Part shown: piece by piece, positions 31,956 through 42,850 of the stretch
Numbering within the stretch: position 1 is the first letter of the stretch
How the letters are laid out: each line of letters starts with the position of its first letter
NCBI GenBank assembly: GCA_946902875.1
Contig: OX336345.1
Span: forward strand, 7,657,395-7,721,394
Direction: 5' to 3'
Length of the DNA stretch: 64,000 bases
From: Nematopogon swammerdamellus
Lineage: Eukaryota > Arthropoda > Insecta > Lepidoptera > Adelidae
Notes under the pieces: generated by a model
The model's database searches: none
The model's input: the letters and a program-made list of their open reading frames with translations, nothing else
What the model was told of the DNA's origin: nothing
Made by a program: the position numbers and the translations under genes

Positions 31956-32999
31956 TTATAATACTAAAAAAATATTTAGGTCTCGAAACACGAATGAACG
32001 AAAAGTCCAAAATTTCAGCAACGCCGCGGACATTTTCCCGTTTCGTGCCTCCGTTAAAATTTATGCATGCACAGCGCAGAGAGGCTTCCTCCATTTCAGC
32101 TTACATCAAAAATTGTGAGCACTTTCTTTCGTATTTTATTTCGCGTTCCGCTCGACTCGCCAGAATCCTTATTGAGCAAATATTTTCTGAACATTTTATC
32201 GTGAAAGGAAGAAAAGTTTAAGACATTAAAAAGCACAATCGTCGAACAACTATTACGAGTTCCCCACATTTTCACATGTATGTTCGTTTCATTTAAAACT
32301 CTAAAACGGGTCGACCGATATAGATGCATTGATACTGCCGCCGCCTGGATTACATCACACAAATCTTACAATATAATCTTTTTTATATTTATTATTGGAA
32401 TTTCGACAAAACGTTTTAGCACTAATCCGCTAGTCCGTTTCCTGAACCGTTCAAAACATACATACATACATACTCGTGCCTAATGCCGGCTATGTCCTAT
32501 AAAAAAATCTTATTATGGGCGTTTTAAATGCTTCTATATAGTTTGGAATAATAAATTATTTTGCGTTATCTATCACCATTTAAATATTAGATATTTATTC
32601 GATAACAGATATAAATAAACATAATAAATAATAAATAAAACACTCTTACTTATCAATAATAAAAAAAATTTTTATTATCACCAATATTTGGTTTTATAGA
32701 TTTTAATAATATTTCATATATTTTATAAAACACACACTTCTAACATAATTTCGACTTTACATAGTCGTCATCATTGTTTATCTATATATATATAATTAAA
32801 ATATAGATACAGTTTGAGGTATCAAATGATGACGACGGATCATAGATGGCTTTGTCATGGGTTTGATTATTTGAAATCTTACTAATCTACACATTTCCAC
32901 TAAAAAAAGTACGTACCCATAAATCGCAAAGCGGAACGCATCTAACATGAAACTGAGTCCTACCTACGCACGGCTGAAAAAAAAGCGTTTTTCAGCATT
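31956..32999. other. No recognised feature
   Basis: AT-rich; frames at 31994-32483 lack motifs. Confidence 0.4.
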
Positions 33000-33270
33000 C
33001 CAGTCACGCGCGGCCCGTCGCGCCGCCCGCCGGGCCGGAGTCCGGCGCCGGACCGGGGCGGATACGATCGGAAGCCGGCCCCGCTAACTAAGCCAATCAG
33101 CGCACTTGTACCGCGTGCTACGATAGCTGGCCCGGGTCCCCTCAGCTCGGGACGTCTTGGAAAAATGCTGGAATTTTTAGTTTGTTGAGGATTTTGAGTT
33201 GTGTAATTAAAAGTTGATTTCGCCGTAGAGAAATGTTGAGAACGTTATGTGAATAATTATCTTAGGTAAA
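33000..33270 (+). promoter_or_regulatory. CpG-rich segment with CCAAT box, possible promoter and first exon
   Basis: 33003-33130 is strongly GC- and CpG-rich in an AT-rich setting. 'agccaatcag' at 33091-33100 is a good NF-Y site. Downstream, 'cttaggtaaat' at 33261-33271 would serve as a splice donor (exon end 33265). No long ORF lies between, so any exon would be a 5' UTR. There is no TATA box. This is a composition and motif argument only. Confidence 0.3.
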
Positions 33271-33295
33271 TTTCCTGTAAACAGAAGGCATGAAA

Positions 33296-33515
33296 GGCTG
33301 ACCGTGCCTCGGGTTCCACGTAAAACTGTAGGTCACTTCCCTTCTTGCCTTACTAGGTGGTAGGGTTTAACCCGCCTAGGTTGGTACCACCGCACTGAAT
33401 GAAAGATCGGTCGAAACGGCTATGTGAATAGTTCGGGTTTTGCCGTCGCACGGCCAAAGAGAAACACTGGCTTGGCACCTAGTTCACCAAGGAATTATGG
33501 GCTGGCTGGGTTCAG
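33296..33515 (+). repeat. SINE-A centre and 3' part
   Basis: From 'ggctgaccgtgcctcgggtt' (B-box region) through the central domain to 'ggaattatgggctggctgg', where it stops before the stem-loop. Confidence 0.8.
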
Positions 33516-33529
33516 ATCCAGCAGAAAAC

Positions 33530-33731
33530 TGCATGGTTTTTAGGTTTCCGTACCCCGCACGGAATCCTATTACCAAGCCGAAGTTGAAATTTTCACAGAA
33601 TATGTGTGATCATGGCTGACACAATAACAAATAATAAAAACATTAAGAGGTTCCCCATACTAGAAACGTGTTTTTTTGGTGCCGTAACCTCAGTGCGCGA
33701 GTCCGACTCGCACTTGGCCGGTTTTTAATAC
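33530..33731 (+). repeat. Repeat family D copy
   Basis: Starts 'ttttaggtttccgtacccc' and ends 'gagtccgactcgcacttggc'. The usual (gtct)n block is missing here. The 'cgagtccgactcgcac' end resembles a tRNA T-arm or B box. Confidence 0.75.
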
Positions 33732-33987
33732 ACATTCTTACTAGACTAGATAGAGAGAGTACATGACTTTCCATACTGTTTGCTAAGCTGTCTCTTTTAA
33801 ACATTGTACAATAGCATGTCCCTGCACCCAGCTCTTGCGTAAATGTTTATTAAGACGCAGCACTAACAAAAATCGGTTTCCCCCGATTGTTTCTCGTATT
33901 ACCCACTATGAGTTTGATGTTACAAAAATATATAGATTTCTACAAAACATACCGCTTCCCATCCCAACAATGTGTTTGACTCGATAG

Positions 33988-34231
<244 letters not shown>

Positions 34232-34284
34232 AATGTAAGATATAAGAAAATGTAAGAAAATGTCATATTTTCGTTCAAATCGGA

Positions 34285-34330
34285 CTTAAACCAAGTCTAC
34301 CGCGAGCGAAGCCGCGGGCAAAAACTAGTA
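34285..34330 (-). repeat. Repeat family E end
   Basis: Complement of 'actagtttttgcccgcggct' with 'tcgctcgcggtagactt'. Confidence 0.65.
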
Positions 34331-34744
34331 CATATATAAACATCATAGAGCCTTGGAATAAACCATCGACTATAAAATAAGTAGGACTAGAACTTTCATA
34401 CCTACTTCTGTCACATACGCCCAGTATGTGTGTGGGCATAAGTGTGGAGGAAGCAAATTCAGGGGAGTAGTAACATATGACACGTGATCTGATATGCGGA
34501 GCGCTGCGCTCCCGTCAAAATCGATAGGCGAAGGATCCGCTCCAGCCAGGGCTGCCAGACACACGAAATTGCTGAACTTCCGCAAATGCGTAGAAAAATA
34601 AAAGTAAATTCGTTGTATGCAGTGGCCTTTGCAATTTCAGTTTCAGTTTCAGTTTCTTGTACTTGTTCAGTTTCTTGTAATTATGTACTTGTTTCTTTTG
34701 TAAATTCAATAAACTTGTAAATCCAATAAACGGTATTCTGTAAA
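34331..34744. other. No gene; short (cagttt)n near 34637
   Basis: Contains 'tttcagtttcagtttcagtt' at about 34635-34655 and two 'caataaac' motifs near 34710-34730. Nothing else recognised. Confidence 0.4.
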
Positions 34745-34800
34745 ATGTCATCGCATCATTGTATTGTATTGTATTATTTATTGAACACCAATTTATACAA
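34745..34800 (-). repeat. LINE 3'-end fragment with pentamer tail
   Basis: Minus strand 'ttggtgttcaataaataata' then (caata)n. Matches the end at 59455-59560. Confidence 0.6.
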
Positions 34801-34819
34801 ATAGAAAATAAATTTTTTT

Positions 34820-35219
34820 TTTATTTTTTTTTTTTTTTTTTATATAAACTGACACGGTTAGCTACATCACCTACAACGTCCGTGATGTCAGCCCATAACA
34901 CCGGGTGAACTAGGTGCCATGTCAGTGCTTCCCCCTTTGATCGTGCCGGCTACACTGAACTGGTCGGAAAACACAAACTATTTACATAGCCGTTTAGACC
35001 GACGTTTCATTCAGTGCGGTGGTACCAACCCGGGCGGGTTAAACCCTACCACCAAGTAAGATTAGGAGGGAAGGGACCTACAGTTTTACGAGGAATCCGA
35101 ACCTCGGTCAGCCTCCAACGGTCAGCGGTCACCCATCCAAATACTGACCGCACCCAGCGTTGCTTAACATTCAATAGCGACATTTGACTGTCTGCACCAC
35201 TGAGCTATCGAGGCTGACA
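34820..35219 (-). repeat. SINE-A, full length, best 5S-like block
   Basis: Minus strand: A box 'tagctcagtgg', then 'gttaagcaacgctgggtgcg' and 'gtatttggatgggtgaccgc', which follow animal 5S rRNA from about base 45 to base 90, then a B-box-like element, the central domain, the 3' domain, the stem-loop and a long A-tail (T-run 34820-34840). Confidence 0.9.
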
Positions 35220-35344
35220 TCAGAAAGAACTTTAAAACTAAAACTAACCTAAAACAAAACTTACCTATCTACGAGTATCTAACAAAATAAAAATAACATG
35301 AACCTATAAATAAAACATTTCTTCTAGTTCAGCCGAGGCAGCCA

Positions 35345-35425
35345 CTGTATTGTATTGTATTGAATTGTATTGGACTGCACTGCACTGCACTGCCTGCACT
35401 GCACTGCACTGCTTTGTATTGTATT
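35345..35425. repeat. Pentamer array switching GTATT to GCACT and back
   Basis: (gtatt)n, then (gcact)n, then (gtatt)n, in one 5-bp phase with one slip ('tgcctgcact'). The two pentamers differ by two T/C transitions. Confidence 0.85.
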
Positions 35426-35829
35426 AAAATGTATGTGGGGCAGAAGATGAATTTTATCCCGGAATTCAGTATAATACGATTCTGACAACCCTTCCCCACC
35501 CCTTCGTCACACTAGTGCGCTCGTAGCACAAGGCTCTACTCAGATAGTAAGTTCGTTAACCAGCCTTCAGTTTAATTGGATCGAAACAAAGATAATTATT
35601 ACAGAATGAAAGGAAACTAGGTTTGTGCAAAAGTCATACTCCTAGAATAAATTAGCTCGTTTGTCCCAGTTTTTGAGAGGTTGGGGAGAGGAGGAGAGTT
35701 GATGAGGGGGACCTCATAGTTATTACATTATAGTTTTAGTCTAATTAATTGTAGGAACTTTCACAATAACTTACTTGAATAAACTTAAACGTGCGTAGAC
35801 GTGCGAACATTAAGACTATTTGGATCGGG
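35426..35829. other. No recognised feature
   Basis: Mixed-composition DNA; nothing recognised. Confidence 0.4.
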
Positions 35830-35831
35830 AA

Positions 35832-36087
35832 CCGTTCTACCGTTGAGGCTGACCGTGGTGGTTCGAATTCCACGTGAGACTACCCGTATATATCGTTTTC
35901 CTTTACCTTAATAGATGGTCGGGCTATTAACGCAACCGGATTGATACCACCGCACTGAATGTAAGGTCGTTCTTGTTTTCAGTCCAATTCAGTGTAGCCG
36001 GCACGCCAAATCGAAGCACTGACGTGGCACATTTTTCACCAAGGTGTTTTAGGTTGACATCACGGGTGTGATACAGCGAGCAATGTA
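35832..36087 (+). repeat. SINE-A, diverged, split by family C
   Basis: Has a perfect B box (ggttcgaattcc at 35851-35862), central and 3' domains. Its last bases ('gtcagttttcataaaaa') reappear at 36433-36450 after the family C insert, so C landed in the SINE tail. Confidence 0.8.
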
Positions 36088-36432
36088 CATACTTACATAT
36101 CACACACGCTGAATCCCGACAATCGGGGTAAGCAAAGTAATCGGTGTTGTACTGCAAGTACTCTCGTTAATTACAGCACAACACCGACCACCACGTTTCG
36201 CAGTGGTTTCGCAAGTATTCGGACAAGATTCAATCGATCAAGCAGCAATTAAGGCACGAAGACCCACCTGCTGCATGACTCGGTGAAAGTACCGTACCAA
36301 GGTGAGAGGTAGCGAGCCTGTCGCCCTTTAGCACTACATCTTGTCGTTATCCCTTAGTCGCCTTTTATGACATGCACGGGGAGAGATGCAGTGGGGATAT
36401 TCTTTTTAAGCACCGGCCCAACACGGCATAGT
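36088..36432 (-). repeat. Repeat family C, full copy inside SINE-A
   Basis: Complete minus-strand copy from the (tatg)-like tail (36088) to the 'ccgtgttgggccggtgctta' start (complement near 36410-36428). One stem base is changed (gtgttgtactg). Confidence 0.8.
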
Positions 36433-36450
36433 CAGTTTTCATAAAAATAT

Positions 36451-36675
36451 TTACATATAAATAGACATCCGGAAACGGTAATTATTTCTGTGAGATATCC
36501 ACGTGTCTCTTCAAGCTTAGCCGAGGGACAACACGAGTGTGTATGTGGGTTATGTTAGGGGACGGATACCGCTCGCTAGAGGTGACGACACGAACCCATA
36601 AAAATACTCGGGCGTGTGCACGCGGCACGCACGGTGGTATAGTCTGAATTGGACACAGTGCTCTTTGAATTTTTT
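36451..36675. other. No recognised feature
   Basis: Includes a CpG-richer part at 36540-36640; no motif recognised. Confidence 0.35.
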
Positions 36676-37016
36676 TCTGTTATCCGATATGGATGGCTGA
36701 GTCGAAAGCACATGCTCCGACCAGCCAATATCACCTCCGAGAAAGTAGGTGCCATACGGGAGACTTCACTGGATTGCTGGCTATACAGTGCGGTGGTACC
36801 AACCCAGTCGGCTACAATTTGAGCCCACCACCTAGTAAGGGGAAGGGAAGGGACCTACAGTTTTACACCGGTTCCGAACGGTGAAGCAGCAGCTGGTGTA
36901 GGTATGCACGTAAATTTTTTCGTCAGAAAAAACTCATTGGTACACGCCGACCGGATTCGAACCTCGGACCTCTCGCATGAGAACCGGATGCCCAAACCAC
37001 TCGACCACCCGCCGCT
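36676..37016 (-). repeat. SINE-B with head, internal deletion
   Basis: tRNA-like head (37015-36946), linker 'aaattttttcgtcagaaaa', central domain and 3' end. About 75 bases are missing between 'ctggctatac' and 'agtgcggtgg', compared with 21292-21525. Confidence 0.85.
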
Positions 37017-37644
37017 TAATTTCGCCGATATTTCGCATAATAGGTAAGCGATGAATTGGGGTGTGTGCGGTCTTTCGGCGTTCCTTCATTGGCCGGGCGC
37101 ATACGAAATTTATTCATAGACATATACAAGTTAAATTATAAATTAAAAAAAACCCCGAACCTTAAAAAGTCAAAAATAATTTCCGTTTACTTACTTAAAG
37201 AAGTCGGGAGACCGGTAAGTTACCTACCGTCTGGTGTGGTCAATTTGTCATGGTCAATTTTAATTCTTAAATTTATCAAGTCAACAACAATTAGTATAAG
37301 TTTATTATAAAGAAATATAACAAGGTCATGTTTGTCATGCATGAGTGAGGGTAGTGACTATAATGACAATTTCTACACCACCGTTATTAGCGCCAGGGGT
37401 CGCACCGGAGGGAAGACAAAGAAATAATGAACGCACCCATCTAATGGCATTTTGATCAATACGTTCCACACCCTACAGTCATACGTACCTACATTTCCTG
37501 TTGTGTTGAATTTTTCAGGTCTCTTTAGGGTCTCGTAGGCAACCAACAGTCTAATGTGTCGTCCGTCCGTACACTATGATTTCAAAATTAAACATTTTTA
37601 GATTGTGAAAATATCAGAGCGAAATTGTGATTAAAAAAATCGGC
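37017..37644. other. No recognised feature
   Basis: An 84-residue frame at 37056-37310 has no motif; nothing supported. Confidence 0.4.
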
Positions 37645-37925
37645 AAAGTGCGAGTCGGAATCGCGCACCGAAGGTTCCGTACCACCACGTAATAGGCCAA
37701 ATTTTATAATTTTTTTTTGTTATACTTTAGAGTTTAGAATATGCACTATAATCACACCAAAGACGCTTGTATAGGTATATTACCGTTATTAGGATATAGA
37801 CCAAAAGGAAACAAAAAAAATTAACTGGGACCCCTTAATAACTTTTTTTATTATTATAAAAATAGATGACCCTTTAAAGGCCGGACGGACGTAGTAATAG
37901 GAGCCGGTACGGAACCCTAAAAAAT
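37645..37925 (-). repeat. Repeat family D copy
   Basis: Minus strand: 'tagggttccgtaccggctcc' to 'gcgcgattccgactcgcact'. The (gtct)n block is nearly gone. Confidence 0.7.
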
Positions 37926-38269
37926 TTATCCGACAGACAGATACCAGAGAGTTTCCAATTTTGCGAAGAGAGTCTAAAGTTCTAAATTAAAAGCAAAAGC
38001 TTCCCAAAAGACGGTTACGTGCTCCCATATTTACGAAATGCGTGCACAATTGACACATTCGTTGATACTAAAAAGAAAATTATTAGTTCGTTAGTAAGGG
38101 TTGGTCAGCCATATGAAGATTAAAAATTCAAAAATACATTTCAGCTTTATCAGATTTTGTGTAGGTACCGTAATTTAGAGTTTGACTTGACAGCGGGGTA
38201 TTTATTTCCAGTGTCAAAATAAACGTTTGTACTTACAACCGTCTACGTTTGAGTATATAGGTACTACCT

Positions 38270-38394
38270 ACTTGTGTTGCCATACATACGAGTGTAGGTA
38301 GGTTATTTGTGTAGCCATCCATACGAGTATCTGGTAGGTAGGCTATTTGTGTTGCTATGCATACGAGTATGTAGTAAGGTAGGTATGCTATTTG
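38270..38394. repeat. Minisatellite of about 40 bp, three units
   Basis: Three diverged copies of 'gtgttgccatacatacgagt' plus 'gtaggtaggttattt', 36 to 45 bases each. Confidence 0.75.
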
Positions 38395-38417
38395 GACGGC
38401 CCACGGTTTAGCTTAGC

Positions 38418-38772
38418 CACATTTTTAGGGATCCGTATCCTGCACGGGACCCTATTACTAAGCCTACGCCGTCTGTCTGTATGTCTGTCCGAGGGTTGTA
38501 TCTCTTGAACCGTGTTATTATGGCCGATATAACAACAAATAACAAAAATAAGAAAAAGTAAAAAAATCACAGGAGTTCCCATAGAAGAAACTAAAAAGTG
38601 TATGCGCGCCATCTACCGAAAAGTGTATGAAGCATTTTAACTAATCATGAATTTTAACTAATATGAAGCATTTCATAAACACGCCATAGATGGCGTGAGC
38701 GACGCTTACCATGACATGGCGATACGGAACCCTCGGTGCGCGACTTCGACTCGCGCTTGGCCGGTTTTTAAT
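38418..38772 (+). repeat. Repeat family D copy, long subfamily
   Basis: 'tttttagggatccgtatcct' start, short (gtct)n, 'gcgccatctaccgaaaagtg' and 'gaagcattttaactaatc' blocks, and 'cgcgcttggccggttttt' end. Shares the long internal block with 40927-41629. Confidence 0.8.
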
Positions 38773-39321
38773 TAGAGCTTATATTTTTTAAATATTTAAA
38801 TATATTTAAAACGTTTATAAAACCATAGCTGGTCGGATCTGAACGTTCCCGGATATCATGTGGCCTTAACGCTCTATACAGGAAAAACATTTATGAACTA
38901 CGCGCTTTCCCCGGAAGTACTACCTTCCGTTATCCGTATACCTTCCGTTGCGGGTAGTTTTCTCCCTCGTTACATGGAGGGGGCTGTAACATAGACGGTG
39001 GCGCCCCCGACGACGACGGTACGGTGGTTGGTTTTGCATCTCGGCAAGATTGAAAGATCTCCGGATCAATGTTCGATAGATTTCTCGCCCGTATTAACTT
39101 GAGTTTACATGCAACTATGATTGACTGTGCGATTGAGATCGGGCTGAACATGACTTATTTAATTGGAATTATTACTTTCTTTTACTCCACGCATCGCAGA
39201 ATAAATATATAGTGCCGTCTCTAGGTGTATCGGTTAGGCCACCAATTTCGGCCACCAGGCCGGTTACCAATTTCTCATTGTCAGACATTTTATTATATGT
39301 AGATATATTTTATATATAGTT
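38773..39321. other. No recognised feature
   Basis: Nothing recognised; 73-residue minus frame without motif. Confidence 0.4.
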
Positions 39322-39415
39322 AGATAATTATTTACTGCTCCACAAATCTTGTCCTAGAAAAATAAACACAAAGAAGACAGGTGCATTAGGTGCAAAAGCG
39401 GGACTTATACCTTGT
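39322..39415 (-). repeat. LINE 3'-end fragment
   Basis: Diverged relative of 5768-5858, recognised by 'gtcccgcttttgcacctaat' on the minus strand and the end near 'gagcagtaaataat'. Confidence 0.45.
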
Positions 39416-39532
39416 AGATAATTATTCTAAAATCAAAATCCACAAATTTGATTTACGTAATTTTGGTTTAGTATCATCCTACGAATAAATAAGTGTCAGT
39501 GTAAATAATCAATTAATCACTTAATAACGCAT

Positions 39533-39700
39533 GAAAACTGACATGATTCCTGACGGAGCAAGCGATCATTAGCTCTGCCGGCTAATGGCCGACTACACTG
39601 AACTGAACGAAAAACAATAGGCATGTTCAAAACTGTTGCAACCTTCATTCAGTGTGCTGATTCAATGCCGGGCGGCTTACTCTACCGTCTAGTAAAATAA
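39533..39700 (-). repeat. SINE-A, old and diverged
   Basis: Blocks 'aaaactgacatgattcctga', 'cactgaactgaacgaaaaac' and 'cttcattcagtgtgctgatt' match SINE-A in order, with many changes. Confidence 0.6.
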
Positions 39701-39754
39701 TGAAATTATGTATAAAATAATGTGACATGTAAGTAAAATAATTTTAGTAACTTT

Positions 39755-40045
39755 TATCAGCCTCGGTAGCTTGGTGGTTCGATGAAGCGACGTCCGTTCG
39801 AGAATTGGGCGCGGTCAGAACGTGAACGAGTGACTACCGTTGAGGCTGGCCATGGTTCGAATTCTATGTAAAATTTTCATCCCTGCCGTATTAGTTTGAG
39901 TCAGGTAGTGTTGTAGGCTTTAACTCGTCCGGATTGATACCACTATGAAGAAGCTATGTAAATAGTTTGTGTTTTCTGTCCAGTTCAGTGAAGCACTGAC
40001 ATGGCATCCTAGTTCACCGAGGTGTTATGGGCTGACATCAAGGGC
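39755..40045 (+). repeat. SINE-A, diverged, 3' end replaced by RTE
   Basis: Head 'atcagcctcggtagcttggt', B box 'ggttcgaattct' and 3' domain to 'gggctgacatcaa', after which the sequence departs and reaches an RTE C-terminus. The frame at 40022-40312 joins the two and is chimeric. Confidence 0.75.
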
Positions 40046-40061
40046 GCAGTAGATGATAATA

Positions 40062-40345
40062 GCCATACATATGTGTCAATAAATGTGAAAATAAGCAAGC
40101 TGAAGTGGCAGTGGGCTGGGCACATCTGTCGTAGACCCGACAACCGATGGGGTAGACGGGTGCTCGAATGGACGCCACGTACAAGCAAACGTAGCGTGGG
40201 ACGCTCGCCAGATAGGCGGATAGATGACCTAAAAAAGGTAGCCGATAGTGGATGGATGAGAAGAGGGGAAGACCGCGTGTGGTGGCGTGCCTTGGGAGAG
40301 GCCTATGTCTAGCAGTGGACCGATACAGGCTATACATGATCATGA
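40062..40345 (+). pseudogene. RTE-type LINE C-terminus
   Basis: Uninterrupted frame with SKLKWQWAGHICRRPDNRWG, VLEWTPRT.KRSVGRSPDR, DDLKKVADSGWM and WWRALGEAYV before a stop, the usual end of RTE reverse-transcriptase ORFs. A 'catgatcatgata' tail follows. No catalytic domain remains. Related decayed copies are at 2724-2919 and 49925-50160. Confidence 0.85.
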
Positions 40346-40349
40346 TATA

Positions 40350-40512
40350 CAGGGTGTTTGATGACTATAGGTCATAAAGCAAAATAATTTTATTTGGAAA
40401 AAAAAAAGTTCACCGTAGAGCAAAATGTCATGTAACTTTTTTGGTCCAAATAGGCTCAGGAGTACCTACCTGGTTTGCTTTATGACCTTATCTATAGTCA
40501 TCAAACACCCTG
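40350..40512. mobile_element. 163-bp MITE, TA-flanked
   Basis: Terminal inverted repeats of about 33 bp: left 'cagggtgtttgatgactata', right complement nearly identical with one change. TA at 40348-40349 and 40513-40514. Probably mobilised by a mariner-type transposase. It landed just past the RTE tail. Confidence 0.85.
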
Positions 40513-40604
40513 TATATGTGCCAGGTACCATAAAAAAAAACCTTTCTTTTTTTTCACCAGCAGCGGACACATGTAAGCCCACTCTTAGCTACTGATTTAT
40601 TTTC

Positions 40605-40925
40605 ACTCCGGCGGCGCGCGGCGCGGTGGTGCGGCGCGCAGGCGGAGGTGTCGCCTCGCCGCCGAGCACCGGCGTTGTTTTTACCTGCTCTCAATTTACT
40701 ACTTTTAATTTACCGACATAATTACTTTTCACTGATACAGCACACCGTCGCGATATTGCTCGACCGCGCTTTTTACCTCCTTTTCCCACTTTGTTTACGG
40801 CGAGAGGGCACCTCGCGTTTCTTTACTTTCTCAGTTTTGTTTAGTCTTGTTTATTGCGCCATTTTCAACGCTCTCTCCTGCATTCGGTAAATAAACGCAT
40901 ATTGTCTTGCGATAAAACGTACATG
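40605..40925. promoter_or_regulatory. CpG-rich patch
   Basis: 40606-40680 is very CpG-rich ('ggcgcgcggcgcggtggtg'), followed by AT-richer single-copy-looking DNA. It may be a promoter or simply a GC island; no core promoter motif found. Confidence 0.2.
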
Positions 40926-40926
40926 A

Positions 40927-41629
40927 TTTTTAGGTTTCCGTATCCCGTATGGAAGCCTATTACTAAGCCTACGCCGTCTGTCTGTCTATCTGTCTGTCCG
41001 TCCGTCTGTCGGTCCGTCCGTCCGTCTGTCCGAGGGCTGTATCTCTTGAACCATAAATACGTAGCCCGTTGAAGTGTTCACAGAATAATGTGTGTATTAT
41101 TGCCGATATAACAACAAATAAGAAAAATAGGACAAAGGGATAAGGACAGGATATCGTGCTAAAGGGCGACTGGCTAGCCACCTCTCACCTTGGCACGGTA
41201 CTTCCACCGAGTCATGCAGCAGGTGGGTCTTCGTGCCTTACTTGCTGCTTGATCGATTTAATCTTGTTCGAATACTTTGCGAAACGTGGCAGTCGGTGTT
41301 GTGCTGTAATTTACTAGAGTACTTGCAGCACAACACCGATTACTCTGCTTACCCCGATTGTCGGGATTCAGCGTGTGTGATATGATATGATAAGAAAAAT
41401 AAGAAAAAGTAAAAAAAATTGACGGGGTCCCCATACAAGAAACTAAAATGTGTATGCGCGCCATCTACCGAAAAGAGTATGAAGCATTTTAACTAATCAT
41501 GAATTTTAACTAATATGAAGCATTTCATAAAACACGCAATAGATGGCGTGAGTGGCGCTGACCATGACATGGCGATACGGAACCCTCGGTGCGCGAGTTC
41601 GACTCGCACTTGGTTGGTTTTTTTTTTTT
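40927..41629 (+). repeat. Repeat family D copy split by family C
   Basis: Left part 40927-41129 (start, (gtct/gtcc)n at 40977-41034) and right part 41390-41629 join once the C insert is removed. The (gtcy)n block is long here. Confidence 0.85.
41130..41389 (+). repeat. Family C insert with 12-bp target duplication
   Basis: Flanked by 'ataagaaaaata' at 41118-41129 and 41390-41401. 260 bp, 5'-truncated relative to 4600-4934, with intact stem-loop and a 'gatatgatatg' tail. This is the best evidence that family C moves by retroposition. Confidence 0.85.
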
Positions 41630-41787
41630 GTAATAATGTGGTAATCAGTGAAATCAAGATTTTAGTTTTTCTGGTAGGTATCCTGCTTCAACAGTATCGC
41701 GCTCTTGTCTCTACTGACTAAACTAGATAGTTCAATTTCAAAATTGTGTTACTTATTTGTAACATTTAGACACAATTTTTAAAGTGC

Positions 41788-41868
41788 TATAGGGCGACAG
41801 CCCAGCCACCTCTCACCTCGGCGAGATCCTTCGGTCCTCCTCCTCCTTTGGTGCAGTCATGCACTAGG
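41788..41868 (+). repeat. Family C fragment
   Basis: 'agggcgacagcccagccacc' and 'tctcacctcgg' match family C; another C piece at 42360-42472 lies beyond a SINE-A, so SINE-A may have split one C copy. Confidence 0.6.
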
Positions 41869-41869
41869 T

Positions 41870-42240
41870 GGCCTCGATAGCTCAGTGGTGCAGACAGTCG
41901 ACTGTCGCTATTGATTGCTAAGCAACGCTGGGCCGGTCAGTACTTGGATGGGTGACCGCACGACCGTTGGAGGCTGACCGTGGTTCGGATTCCACGTAAA
42001 ACTGTAGGTCCCTTCCCTTCTTACCTAGGTGGTAGGGTTCAACCCGCCTGGGTTGGTGCCACCGCACTGAATGAAACGTCGGTCGAAACGGCCATGTAAA
42101 TAGTTTGTGTTTTCCAGTTCAGTGTAGCCGACACGACCGAAGGGAAATACTGACATGGCACCTAGTTCACCCGGTGTTATGGGCTGACATCATGGATGTT
42201 GTAGGTGAGGTAGCCAACCGTGTCAGCTTCCATAAAAAAG
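41870..42240 (+). repeat. SINE-A, full length reference copy
   Basis: Order of parts: A box 'tagctcagtgg' (41879), 5S-like 'gctaagcaacgctgggc' and 'cagtacttggatgggtgacc' (41920-41959), B box 'ggttcggattcc', central domain, 3' domain, terminal stem-loop at about 42180-42217, A-run. It shows every module with little decay. Confidence 0.9.
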
Positions 42241-42359
42241 GCAACTTACCTAAATCTTGGTAAATCTTGTCTTAATACTTTGATTGTTCCATGATGAAGT
42301 CGTGACACAGTGTGGGTGCTATGGCCGCAAGGCTGGTGTGCTCGGGTCAGTGGCGGGTG

Positions 42360-42472
42360 AATGTTGTCCTAATACTTTGCTAAACGTGGTGGACGGTGTT
42401 GTGCTTTAATTTCAGAACTCTTGCAGCACAACACCGATTACTCCGGTTACCCCGAGATGGTCGGGATATATT
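42360..42472 (+). repeat. Family C 3' fragment
   Basis: Stem-loop region ('ggtgttgtgctttaatttca' ... 'gcagcacaacacc') and 'gattactccggttacccc'. Confidence 0.75.
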
Positions 42473-42557
42473 AATATAGTATGTATATGAATAACCTCTA
42501 CAGATCGAGAGGAGACGTAACCATAAAAACTATTGTAAATACAGATGTTTTTATTAT

Positions 42558-42850
42558 CATTTTTAGGTTTCCGTACCCCGTACGGAAGTCTACTATGTCT
42601 GTCTGTCCGTCCATCCGTCCGTCCGATGGCTGTATCGTTGGAACAGTAATAGCTAGCCGGTTGAAATTTTTCACAGAATATGTGTTATATGGCGGATGTA
42701 ACAACAAATAATAAAAAACAATTTAAAAGTGAAAAATTAACCGGGGTCCCCATACAAGAAACTTGTTTTTTCTACGCTTAATTTTTATTTTGTGGTGCCG
42801 AAACCTCGGTGCTCGAATCCGATTCGCACTTGACCGCTTTTTTATTTCAT
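42558..42850 (+). repeat. Repeat family D copy
   Basis: 'tttttaggtttccgtacccc' start, (gtcc)n, 'ggtccccatacaagaaactt' block and 'gattcgcacttgaccgcttt' end. Confidence 0.8.

Noticed and set aside
40022..40312. 96-residue frame as a host gene
   Set aside because: It joins a SINE-A tail to an RTE C-terminus; the recognisable part is transposon.
41920..41959. A 5S rRNA gene
   Set aside because: Only about 45 bases resemble 5S, and they sit inside a SINE.
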